Shown in pieces: positions 23,124 to 33,686 of a stretch of 64,000 nt of DNA (position 1 is its first letter; every line of letters begins with the position of its first letter). Source of the stretch: Hawksworthiomyces lignivorus (Eukaryota > Ascomycota > Sordariomycetes > Ophiostomatales > Ophiostomataceae). A model generated the notes under the pieces. That model was not told where the DNA came from. It made no database searches and was given only the letters and a program-made list of their open reading frames with translations. The translations under genes and the position numbers were made by a program. Location: positions 108,861 to 172,860 of the forward strand of contig NTMA01000089.1 in the NCBI GenBank assembly GCA_002917075.1, read 5' to 3'.

Positions 23124-23924
23124 TATAATTGCCTCTAGATTGTATGTACATTTATTTCGCTGCCTCATAACCATAAGCTAGTAGTTGGCGCAGATTTGTA
23201 TTAATAGCGATGCGACTACTTGTCATAGAGCTTTTAAAAGACGGTGACAGCTACCTTTGGCGGGAAGGCTCCGGTCGTCACCTAATAAACAAATTAAGCA
23301 ATGCATTCAGTCTTGTTCAGATTTAAAACCCGGTTTGCTATGCCCCCTGATATATTGTAGAGGGGATGAAATGCCACTCTTGTTCTTGTTTCCTAATCCA
23401 ATATTTCCCGCTATTTCTTTGGAAGAGCTAAGCCATCATTCGTAAAAACAGTTGTCTGGACGATTTTCGGTCACATCAAACTTACAGCTTCAAGTAAACA
23501 GCACGCAAGTATTAGTTTTATTTCAAATATTCAACTATTCAAAGCACGAGCATAATAAAGTGGTGGAGCCAATGTATACCAGACAGCGGAAATCTATCCA
23601 TTATTAATATAGCAAGTTTGTCTTAGGTGGGACATCCGCCGACCGGTCGGAATAGACAAAGCCAGGGTCATGTACTTCATAATGTATCCTAAAGAAATTA
23701 ATTACAAATATAAGGAAACATGAGCATTGTTTGGATACCATAGCGTCACTCATTTGATATATATATGATGAACAATCTCACAGTGGACAGAAACTTGAAA
23801 ATTAGACATATGTTCCATTCTCCCACGAAGTGAATTGCACACTACTCATTATCACACTGTTTTTCCAATCTTTAGAGGACTACATCATACTAATCTGATT
23901 GCGAAAGAGTCTTGTTCGGAAACA
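23124..23924. other. intergenic region upstream of the MFS exporter
   Basis: About 800 bp of AT-rich sequence with no gene. It contains the 3' flank of the regulator and the exporter promoter, with TATATATATG near 23758. Confidence 0.45.
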
Positions 23925-25751
23925 ATGCCTTTTCACTTACAGAAATCCAAAGACGAAGAGCTGACTAGCCCTAGCATTGGTACCGAAACCGTCGCTCGGG
24001 CGTCATCAAACATTGATATGAAGGAAAGAAATGTCACTAAAGAGGACAGCAGTGGAGAAGAGGAAAATGGTCAACCATCATCTGCTTCTGTAACAACTTA
24101 TCCACATGGATTCCAACTACTAATGATTATGGTGGCAACTCTTCTCAGCATCTTCCTGGCGTCTCTTGACTTGGTCTGTCATCATCTCCTTTGCTCTATG
24201 AATACCTAACGACTAACGGCCAGCGCCCATAGACAATCGTATCTACCGCAATACCTCGAATAACCGATGAATTCGACGGCCTCGACAAAGTCTCATGGTA
24301 CGGATCGGTATATTTCATGACGTTTAGCGGTTTCATTCCTTCCTGGGGGAAGGCTCTCCGCTACTTCAGTCTCAAACCCACCTTCTTGATATCTCTATTT
24401 ATATTCGAAATCGGAAGTTTGATGTGCGGCGTAGCACCGAATGCAAACGTGCTAATTGTAGGAAGGGCGGTTACCGGACTCGGGTGCTCCGGTATTGGAA
24501 CCGCTGGCTTCATGATCGTTGCATTGGCTGCTGAACCGCAGAAACGCGCTTGGCTTACGGGATTGATCATATCTACGTATGGCATCGCCGCCGTCTTCGG
24601 ACCCTTGATCGGAGGTGCTTTTACGTCCAACGTCTCCTGGCGCTGGTGTTTTTACATCAACCTCCCGGCTGGTGGCGTCTCTGCGGCTATTACCCTATTT
24701 TACTTTAATTTCGCCGACTCGGGAATTCCAGCCAGTCTGAAAGAAAAAATCCTGCAGCTAGACCTTAGCGGAACATTTGTTATGATGGGCAGCATAACAT
24801 CCTTGATTCTCGCGCTCCAGTACGGCGGGCAGTCGGTGCCGTGGAAGAGCAGCACCGTCATTGGATTGCTTGTGGGTTGTTTCCTCATGTTTTTGATATT
24901 TGTCGCCTGGGAGGCGTGGCAAAGAGAGCGCGCTACGATTGTCCTTCGCCTTTATCGACAACGATCTGTATGGACAGGCAGTGTCTTCCAGATTCTGTTC
25001 GCAGCATCGTATTTTATTTCTCTCTACTATCTTCCAATCTACTTCCAGAGCATCCAAGACGCCAGCCCTTCCATTTCGGGCGTGAGGAATCTTCCTCTTG
25101 TATTGAGCTACAGTGCATCATCCCTTCTTGGTGGCTTTGCACTTTCCAAGTTCGGCCGCCCTGTCCCGATGATGACAATCGGATCCAGCGTTGCGGCCAT
25201 AGGCTGCGGTCTATTTTATACGCTCAAAGAAGATACGTCCGCTGGAAGGTGGATTGGGTATCAAATCCTCGCTGGTGTGGCGTGGGGCTTTGGATGGCAG
25301 GGTGCTCTAGCTGCAGCCCAGGACGGTCACAGTCGAGCAGACCTGCCGCTGGTGACTTCTACTATTCTTCGTAAGTGCGCCGCCCCTGTACAGCGGCTTG
25401 AGTTGCTTGCTGACCGAATCCCCAGTTTTCCAGATTCTTGGTGGTGCTTTAGGCATATCTGCCGCACAATGCGCTTTTAACAACGCACTGGTAAACTCGC
25501 TTGCCTCAGCTGCACCTGGGGTCGACAAGAGCTTGGTCATAGCCACGGGCGCAACAGAGATCAGATCCGTATTCTCACCAGAGGAAGTAACCGGCATCAT
25601 TGCTGCATATCTTACTGGCCTGAGAGTCGTTTGGTCTGTTGCTATCGGGCTTGCTGGTGTGGCCTTCTTCATCGGTCTCCTAGGCAGCTGGAAAAGACTT
25701 CAACACGTGGAAGAATCCAAGGAATTTGAGGCACCTAGTGCGATTGCTTGA
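23925..25751 (+). CDS. DHA2-type MFS transporter (drug/toxin exporter, 14 TM type)
   Basis: Three exons, 23925-24173, 24233-25370 and 25426-25751, give 570 residues. The cytosolic N-terminus (about 65 residues) is polar. TM1 carries LSIFLASLDL-TIVSTAIPRITDEF, the DHA2 motif D1 across the first splice junction. It is followed by DKVSWYGSVYFM, GSLMCGVAPNANVLIVGRAVTGLG and WRWCFYINLPAGGV, all hallmarks of the fungal DHA2 family used for efflux of secondary metabolites and antifungals at the plasma membrane. Intron 1 has a non-ideal donor (GTCTGT), but the protein junction matches family members closely. The C-terminal end (GLAGVAFFIGLLGSW) is a final TM. No biosynthetic enzyme is adjacent, so its cargo is unknown. 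Confidence 0.9.
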
Positions 25752-26535
25752 TAGCATTGGATACGCCTTGGTTAGATTTGGAGTGGACGACAATCCACTG
25801 GCGTTTAGTAAAGCCTCTTGGCTGGTTCGTCATTTTACTCTTCTCATCAGCAATATGCAATTTATTCTAGTTATGTGTTGTGCTAGTATACGGGGTTTCA
25901 TAACCTTCTAACTTGAAGAGTTGGTAAACACAGCTCTCTTTGACATCGTTGAAAACCATGCTATGTATTTTTCTATATATTTTTCGTTGCTAGACTTTTA
26001 CAAAATCACTGTAGTTATAGACAATCCACCCACCCCCAGAAAAAATGCGTCGGTTATTTCGCTTCTCCTTGATCGTTCTGTGGTGACGACGATATTGCCA
26101 ATGCCCACTCCTTACCAGATGGTATGAGGTGGCAGGAGTGCATGAATCTCAGAGCATAATTATCTTTTCCTAGGTCAATATGAATTGCTCTCAAGCTACC
26201 TAGCACATTCGGAACCGGCCACATCAGCAAGGTGGTTGTCAACAGGAGCAGGGCCATCCGCAAAAGTTGCGAGATATGTACTCTTGTGTGAATGGCTCGG
26301 GCGACAGGTTGCTGTTATTGTAAAGGGAAACGAATAGTACGAGTGTATACACCCTACAGAATTATAACTACTGCATCAAAGTGGCAAAAGATTAGCCATG
26401 TCTGTCACTCAGTGTCAGAAATCTCTCACGCCATGGTCTATATAGTGTATCTCTTTACAGAGGCTTGTGACAAGCAACGAACGACGATGGAACTTGAAAT
26501 ATAGAGGAAGAAATAGTCTAAACGGCCTAAACTCA
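25752..26535. other. convergent intergenic region
   Basis: AT-rich, about 780 bp between the 3' ends of the exporter and the NACHT-ankyrin gene. No gene seen. Confidence 0.45.
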
Positions 26536-29352
26536 TTAAGAAAGCTTTATACCTAGCCAGGCCTGTAACAGCTTGACAACAGCCTCATACCCATTCCCGA
26601 CGGCCCGTGACAACGGCGTCCGACCAAAATCATCCTTCGAGTCGGCCTCGACTTTGCCTGTATCAAGCAGCAGCTTGACAACAGCCTCATGCCCATTCTT
26701 GGCGGCCCATGACAACGGCGTCTGACCAGACTCATCCTTCGAGTCAACCTCAACTTTGCCTGTATCAAGCAGCAGCTTGACAACAGCCTCATGCCCATTC
26801 TCGGCGGCCAATGACAACGGTGTCTGACCAAAATCATCCTTCGAGTCGGCCTCGACTTTGCCTGTATCAAGCAGCAGCTTGACAACAGCCTTATGCCCAT
26901 TCTCGGCGGCCCATGACAACGGCGTCTGACCATACTTATCCTTCGAGTCGGCCTCGACTTTGCCTGTATCAAGCAGCAGCTTGACAACAGCCTTATGCCC
27001 ATTCTCGGCGGCCCATGACAACGGCGTCTGACCATACTTATCCTTCGAGTCGGCCTCGACTTTGCCTGTATCAAGCAGCAGCTTGACAACAGCCTCATGC
27101 CCATTCCTGGCGGCCCATGACAACGGCGTCTGACCAAAGCTGTCCTTCGAGTCAATATCGACCTCATTCTGAAGGAGAGGCTCAACTGCTTTCTCGACCC
27201 CGAAGTATGCCATTAAGTGAAGCCCTGTCATTTGCTTAGGGACTTCTTGGCTGTAATCTAAATGTCCTAACCACAGCTTTACTGCCATTAATGCTTGGCT
27301 CGACGCCTCCGCCGTTTTGCGGCTCTGCAGAAAGTCTATGACTTCCCGGGGTAAAGCCAAAGCCTTGCGAGCATGATGTCCCCAGTTGCGTGCGGCGTAG
27401 TCGCATAATGGATTTGAATGCAGCCGCTGTTCAAAGTCGGCGTCCGTTTGACAAACCCCGCTGCTAAAGACGTTAAAGGAGAGGTAGGTGGCGCAGATTG
27501 TCGCAATTCGGGACTGTGCACTAGGGAACCAATCTTTCCACGTCCTCTCGAAGTACTCCTGTATCGTGTAGTGGACTAACCGGATGATGCTGCTTTCTTC
27601 ATCGATTGTAACTAGCCCAACACATACTGAAACCATTCTTTCAACCTTCTCAAAGTTATCTTCGTCAATATTAGAATCACCGACTTCAACGGCAAGGGCA
27701 TGTTGAAGCTCTAATGTTGTTAGTGGCCTTTCGGCGCACGTGATCCATAACAGAACATTCTTCGCAAGTTGTTGAAAGCTTGGTCCTTGTTCATTGATTC
27801 TTTTCATTGCATCCTCGTAAGCCTGATCTAAGACTCTTCTCTTCTGGTCCTCACTTGATCCTGGGATTTGTTTTCGGAACTGTATTAAAGCATTCTTAAC
27901 TGCTTTTGGTTTGGTCTTGTCGTCCAAGGACTGAAGGTAAATCTGTGCCAAAAGGAACCTATAGCTATTAGTAAAAACATTAACTAACGAATATTATCCA
28001 CTAACATACATCCCGTCGACCACATCTGCAATGTTGGTCTTGATCTCATCTCGTAACTGGTCGTTCCAGTCATCGAATGCTGATAGCTTTGAGATATTTT
28101 CTTTTAGATAAATCTCTATATCTCCCTTGTTTGCACGAATCTCTAGAGACGTGTTTGGGTCAAACTTCCCTGTAACTTCTGGGATAAATCTAGAAGTTGC
28201 AAAGATGTTTGCTCCACACTCAGCCTTGAGGTTAAAGATCTCAGCTAAGAACCTTGACCGGCAGCCACCAGATGTTTGACATTCATCAAGCGCATCGATA
28301 ATAATGAAAACTTTGGAATATATTCCAGCCACCGTCTGAAGAGCTTTCGACATTTCATTGAAGGATGGCCGCGTCCGTATCTCCTTGTGCTTATCGTACA
28401 GTGATTTCACGCTATCTGGCAAAGTGTGCCGACCTTGAGCCAACTGCTTCAATAAACTTGCAAGGAGGTCGTCAGCCTTCTGTTCGTGCTTCCGCCGGAA
28501 ATTACAATACACGTATGCAATCCCGACAGTCTCATCGTTTCCGAAACGAGTCGTAAGCTCATCGATCACGATTGATGTTAAGATTGTCTTTCCGGCACCT
28601 GGAATACCGGGGCAGAATAGAGTTTGCCTGTCACCTTGTAGCCACCTCTGAAATTCTGGTGAGTCTAGAAACCATAGTCCGGTTCCAGCCTGCCTCCGAT
28701 CGATAAAGTCGCTTTGCTGAGGAGCATAGTCCACGAGGGTAAGCCAATCGAGAATAGCGAGTCGCTCATCGTCGTCTTGCTGCTGATTCAGACGGTCAAT
28801 TCCTTTCTTTGCAGCGAATGTTGCTTGACTGCTTTATATTAGCTTTTAGTACCTAGCTAAAAGCCGAGGATTATAACTACCTTGACACCTGGCCGACAAA
28901 AGTGGTCAAGAGTGTGATATTCGAGGTGAGCCGGGTTCGTAGCTCGCAGATGTCCTCTGGCTCCCATCTGAGCCTCTTCCACACTCTCTTCACTTTCTTG
29001 CTGATAGTCCCGCCACAGGTCTGCAGCTCGCTATATTTGCCGAGTGTCGCTTTCAATTCAGCAAGGACTTTATGGCAGCCACCAACAAGTTCCTGTAAAT
29101 TTGTTTCATGTTTTTCGTCTGGCGCGTACTCGGATAAAACGACGTTGGCATCTTGAAGAACGATAGAAAGGCTTCTGACTCTGTGGATTAAGCTGTGAGC
29201 AGTGGACCGGCTGTATTTTCAGGTAACATACAGCTAACATACTCATCAGAAATGTTCTTGAACTGGCTCGGAGCGCCAACAAAGTCCCTCCGTATCTGGT
29301 TCGCAAGTTCGAGAACAGGAATGAAGTCGCCGATGCTGAATCCGAAGCTCAT
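26536..29352 (-). CDS. NACHT-ankyrin STAND protein (fungal NLR-like)
   Basis: Four exons, 29243-29352, 28881-29180, 28010-28828 and 26536-27958, close to 883 residues. The start [20 protein letters not shown] opens an about 130-residue helical region resembling the Helo-like N-terminal domain of fungal STAND proteins, ending with [20 protein letters not shown]. The NACHT NTPase has Walker A G211-IPGAGKT and Walker [12 protein letters not shown]. The usual downstream elements [10 protein letters not shown] and [13 protein letters not shown] (across intron 3) are present. A linker with FLQS and [12 protein letters not shown] leads into six ankyrin repeats, nearly identical, to the C-terminus. 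The family acts as cytosolic signal-sensing ATPases in heterokaryon incompatibility or immunity-like responses. The gene looks intact, and the start is supported by homologous-looking N-termini. Function here is inferred from architecture. Confidence 0.9.
26569..27180. repeat. six tandem 102-bp ankyrin-coding units
   Basis: Units begin at 26569, 26671, 26773, 26875, 26977 and 27079, each 102 bp (34 residues). Units 26875-26976 and 26977-27078 are identical base for base, and the self-match at lag 102 extends over about 155 bp. The remaining units differ at only a few positions. Confidence 0.95.
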
Positions 29353-32136
29353 CTCGCTCTGCCGTTCTCGCCTTGACTGTGTTAGAACACTTGATGGTTG
29401 AGTAGCTCAGCTTCAAACGATGTGTATGAAAGGCTGGTGGAGATTCACTGGACACGGAGGTATTGACGGTAGCCTCAGATCTGCTATTACGAAAGGCAAC
29501 GGCCAGCAGCAGCTTAAGTCGATACTGTCATTATCGCAAGCTCTGGAGAAGGCTGCCGGAGAGAAAGCTCGTGGAGCTAGCGTATACGATTGTTTGGTCA
29601 AATATTAGCCTAAGGCTTATATGTTCGCCGTTCGGGATCCAAGCCATTAAGAGTTGGACACGAGGGATAGTGGGGTCGTAAGCTACTTGTACAATAGAAA
29701 GGCATGTTTAGCAGTTGCAAAGAAGCTTATGAAACTGTCACCTGAATCAGCACGTGATGATTCACTCACGTTGAAGGAGTCCTCCAGCGTAGCAAATCTA
29801 GACACTACGCCAAGTCATCGGATTTCGATATAACACGCTTCCGGGTGTAGTAGGTACATACGTACCTGGCAAAGTATTCAGTATATTTAAATCTAATACG
29901 TAATACTGCATGGACAACATTTGTTGCCGAAAAACTCTCTTTCTTAGTTTCAGCAAAAGAGGACATTGATTTCGCACGTAGCTGTGTGTACAATTACCGC
30001 TTTTCTGCTCGTATTTTCACGATGGTTGGAACGCGTCGCGCAGGTACATTTTCTTTGGAACCAAGAAAACGAAGGAAGCCAAGGCGGGAAAAAGAAACTT
30101 GGTCAGTGTTTAGGTGGGCACGCTGACACTCATCGCCCAGTTACTGCATAGCGGAATCCTTCTGGTTCCCACAAAATACCGAGACCACAACTTGTCATAA
30201 TTTTAATTCTTCGTATTTTTTGCTCACGGCTGTATTTTACTTTAGGGGAATGACGTCTGCCTAATGCTATGCGTACCCATCGGCCGGTAACATCGCCTGA
30301 GAGATACTTGCCAAGAGGTGCTTATTCTCTCTAGGCGGCTCCGTACTCCCCGTATATCCTTCGCTACCCTAGGTCTATATGTCATAGCTTATTATTTCGA
30401 GCATACCACGAGGACTTGAGCCACGCCCCCTTTGACCGTATTCCTTAGCGTCCCCAAGGCACAGACTTAGTCCCAGATGCTCCACTAAAACGACTGGCTT
30501 CTGATCAACGGCTGCAGTGCAAACACGGAGGGCGGATGGGGTGTTCGAACGAAGACTACGTAAGATACCGCGCTAGGTGTCGCATTCTGGATCAGCGCAA
30601 GACGCCAACCACATAATTGCTTGGCCACCCACAGCAATGCGCCAATGCACAATGATGGAGGTGGCATGCAGTTCCCCCTTTTTTCTTCCCGCTGCTGCTG
30701 TAATAGTGAGCTAGAGTGTGCTGGCAGCGTGAATGTGGTGCATTGCTTGGTGCTGAGTCCGGTGCCAACCATTGCAAGTCATCTCGCTTGCGTGCACCGT
30801 CTGTGGATGTGAACTGTCTCTTTTTTTACGGAGTACTGCGTGCTTTTTTAGAGCGGATGCGCCAATGTAAGGAACAGCGCATCAATTACAAAACTACCCC
30901 GTACGCGTATTGAACGACTCCGCGTGCTGAGTAGGCTGAGATGCGGTATTGCCTGCCTTTCGCTTGGTTCTCTCTGACCCTCCCTTTCGTCTTTGCCAAT
31001 TTCTTACCAACCACTACAGCCAATCCTCATCTGACCCACGTTCGTTATCCCGCAGAGCACGACTGGTTTCTTTCTGTCCTCTTTTTTTTTTTTTTCCTCT
31101 TTCTTTCAATTTCGCTCGCTACTGTTTTTGTTTCCAACTCCCCAAGTCACTGCTCTTCGCGACAAACACCATCCCGACCTCGATCCTCCGACAGTTGGAT
31201 GTGTGCCGAATCAGAGAACAGACGAGCAAGAACAAAAACAACATCGAAATCGGGCGATAATAATCAGCCAACAAATTCAATCGACGTCTGCTTTGATTGC
31301 TAGACGACAGTGCGCGCGAAACATCGTGAACGCAAACGACTTTCTTTTCCTCATCGCAGTATGACGGCATAGTCCGGACGTGAAAAATTAACTTTCCACG
31401 ACGTCCTCTCGTCATTCCTGCAAACAACGCTGCTTTTTGCCCTGCGGCGTCCGCTCGCTTTTATCCCCCCTGTGGCAATCAAACGCAAATCTCTCCCTGA
31501 TTTCCCGCCGACCTCGACAGCCTGCCGCTCCTCCAGTGCCAATTCATTTATTCTCAAGCGGAAAGAAACCGGGTTCTTGGAAAAGTTTCCCCGCCAGTCG
31601 TCGTTTCACCACTTTACCGGGTTCTTTGTACATTGAGCGCGTTGCTTTTTTTTTGACTTTTTTGGTCAATTTACGGCTTTCCCGCATATCCCGGCGATCG
31701 ACCAGCCCCGATCAGCTACTCCTTTTTTCTTTCTTTTCTTTTTTCGACGTTTTGGTGCGACCCGTGCGACGAGCTTCCAAGAAATACAGGCACCACAGGG
31801 AGGATATCGCGCAAAAACCCCGATTCAATAGGAAAGGCATTTGCCCCCTCTATTCGTTGTCCGGTTCAGGTTACATTCTTCAAATCCTGTGCCGAAACCT
31901 GCGCATCCGTCTACTTCTTGGCACATTTTTGTTTCGTGCCTTACGAATCGTTCAGTCGTGACACTCTGCTACGCCTAATCTTTTTGGCTTGGCATATTTC
32001 CAGAAGGGGCAGTAGTCTTGCATTTCCACATCTGGAGATACTTCCCAACCCCGGAGGCCATCTCTCTGGGACTACTTTGAACATTAGCCACCAGTGTTGA
32101 GAGAATTGACACGAGGCTCCGCCTAGACACAGAACA
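29353..32136. other. 2.8 kb intergenic region with long pyrimidine-rich leader
   Basis: No supported gene. The left part holds the NACHT gene promoter. From about 31080 to 32136 the plus strand is rich in C/T tracts (for example near 31081-31105 and 31720-31745). This suggests the promoter and a long 5' UTR of the downstream membrane-protein gene. Frames in it are pyrimidine-biased and unconvincing. Confidence 0.45.
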
Positions 32137-33024
32137 ATGGGTAAGCTTACCTTTTTTTTTCTTTTCGCTCTCCCCCTTTTTTCTCCTGTCTGAGAGATCC
32201 CGTCGCGCTGACCAACTGGATCTGCAGCCTTGCCGGTGACCACGATCGTTCCCTTTTCCGCCCTGCCGACCTGCGCCGAGTCGTGCGGCCACCTCTTCGA
32301 CGTCAACGGCGCTTGCGTGCCGCCGGCCGCGCCCACCGGCAACCTCGGCTCCTATGCGGTGTGCTTCTGCAGCAACGCCCTGTTGACGCCCTTCAGCACC
32401 GGCACCGCCGGCGTCTGCGACACCGCCTGCACGGCCGCAGCCGATGCAGGCGGCCTCCAGAGCATCCGCAACTGGTACACGAGCTTCTGCTCTGCCAACG
32501 CGAAGCAGGTCGTGGCGACCACGTCTACGTCGACAAAGGGCAGCAGCTCCAGCACGTCCACCCACAAGAGCAGCGCCGGCAACGGCGGCAACAACACCTG
32601 GTAAGCAGGCCCTTCCCCACCAACTTCTGCTCCTTTTATTTTCTTTTTTTTTTGCCTCGTGTGTTCTCTAGCGCTGACATACGCCCTTTTTCTCTCTCTT
32701 TCTTTCAGGCTTTCTACCCACTGGCAGTGGGTCATCTTTATTGTCGTCGTCGTCGTCGGCATCGTCGCCATCTGGATCGGCGCCTGCGTTTGGCACCGCC
32801 GCTACCTGCGCCGCAAGGACCGCGAATACGCCCTCGGCAATCCGCTCTCTGTCCGCGCCAGCACCGGCGCCGCCAGCGGCACCACCGGCCTCAACAACCC
32901 CTCGCAGCACGACATCCACCACGCCGGCGGGCCCAACGCGGCCGGCGTCTTCGCCCCTGGCCAGAACGCCGGCGCCGATGCAGAGAAGCGCCAATCCAAG
33001 CTGGTGGGCCGGAGGCGCAACTGA
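32137..33024 (+). CDS. Cys-rich single-pass membrane protein of unknown function
   Basis: Three exons, 32137-32140, 32228-32600 and 32709-33024, give 230 residues. The first exon is only ATGG. It joins to yield MALPVTTIVPFSALPTCAESCG, which restores a start; both donors are GTAAGC and both acceptors are CAG. Residues about 15-105 hold eight or more cysteines (CAESCG, CVPP, CFCS, CDTACTA, FCSA), like an extracellular disulfide domain conserved in filamentous ascomycetes. A Ser/Thr linker, a TM helix (VIFIVVVVVGIVAIWIGACVW), a basic stop-transfer run (RRYLRRKDR) and a polar cytosolic tail follow. It is not a CFEM domain by spacing. No cleavable signal peptide is visible, so the TM probably acts as a type III signal anchor. 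Function unknown. Confidence 0.85.
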
Positions 33025-33686
33025 TGCGCTTGTTTCGCCAGTCTACGAGAGTGACGTCTCTCGGAGCCGACTCGTTCCTTTTTTCCCGTTTCTCTCCTTT
33101 ACGTCTTTCAGGTTCTTCTCTTGGATTTCCTTTTCTGTTCAGGCCTAGGGACGCATTATAAAAAAAGAAGCACTTCAATGCGACAGGCCTGCCGCCTGTC
33201 CCCATTTTTGTGTATCCACGTATCTAGGACTTTGGTTTGGGCCCGGCGTTCTTCTTTGGGAAATATTCTAGGGTTGTTGTATTGTCTGTTTGTCTCCTAT
33301 CTCTTCCTTATTCTTTGCGCTCTTCTGCGCATATTCAAATTATTTTCATGTTGCATGATGAGGTTTCATTTTCTGGGATAGAAAGACGGGCGGATGGATT
33401 CGACGTGTTCGCCTGTATGCACAGTTTTCTTTTGTTTTCTGGTTAGCAAATTTTAATGGAGAACCTTCTCAGGAACGACATGTTCCCTAACATATATTCA
33501 TTAGCTCGGTCAATTTTACCTCGACCACCTAGATGGGGAATATAAAGGAAAATGCAATGTACGTAAATACAAGTGTCAGCTATCTCCATGCATGTGTATC
33601 ACTTTTCTTCCATCAAAATGCAAGGTACTAGACTACATCCATATATATTATTTATATCCATCTCACAAAATCCTCCGTCAAGCCAC
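33025..33686. other. convergent intergenic region
   Basis: Shared 3' flanks of the membrane-protein gene and the glycogen debranching enzyme gene; no gene seen. Confidence 0.5.

Noticed and set aside
26553..27185. 210-residue Arg/Leu-rich repeat frame overlapping the ankyrin array
   Set aside because: It is the same 102-bp repeat read in a wrong frame.
32283..33161. 292-residue Arg/Pro-rich frame over the membrane-protein gene
   Set aside because: Runs through both splice sites of a well supported gene and has only compositional bias.
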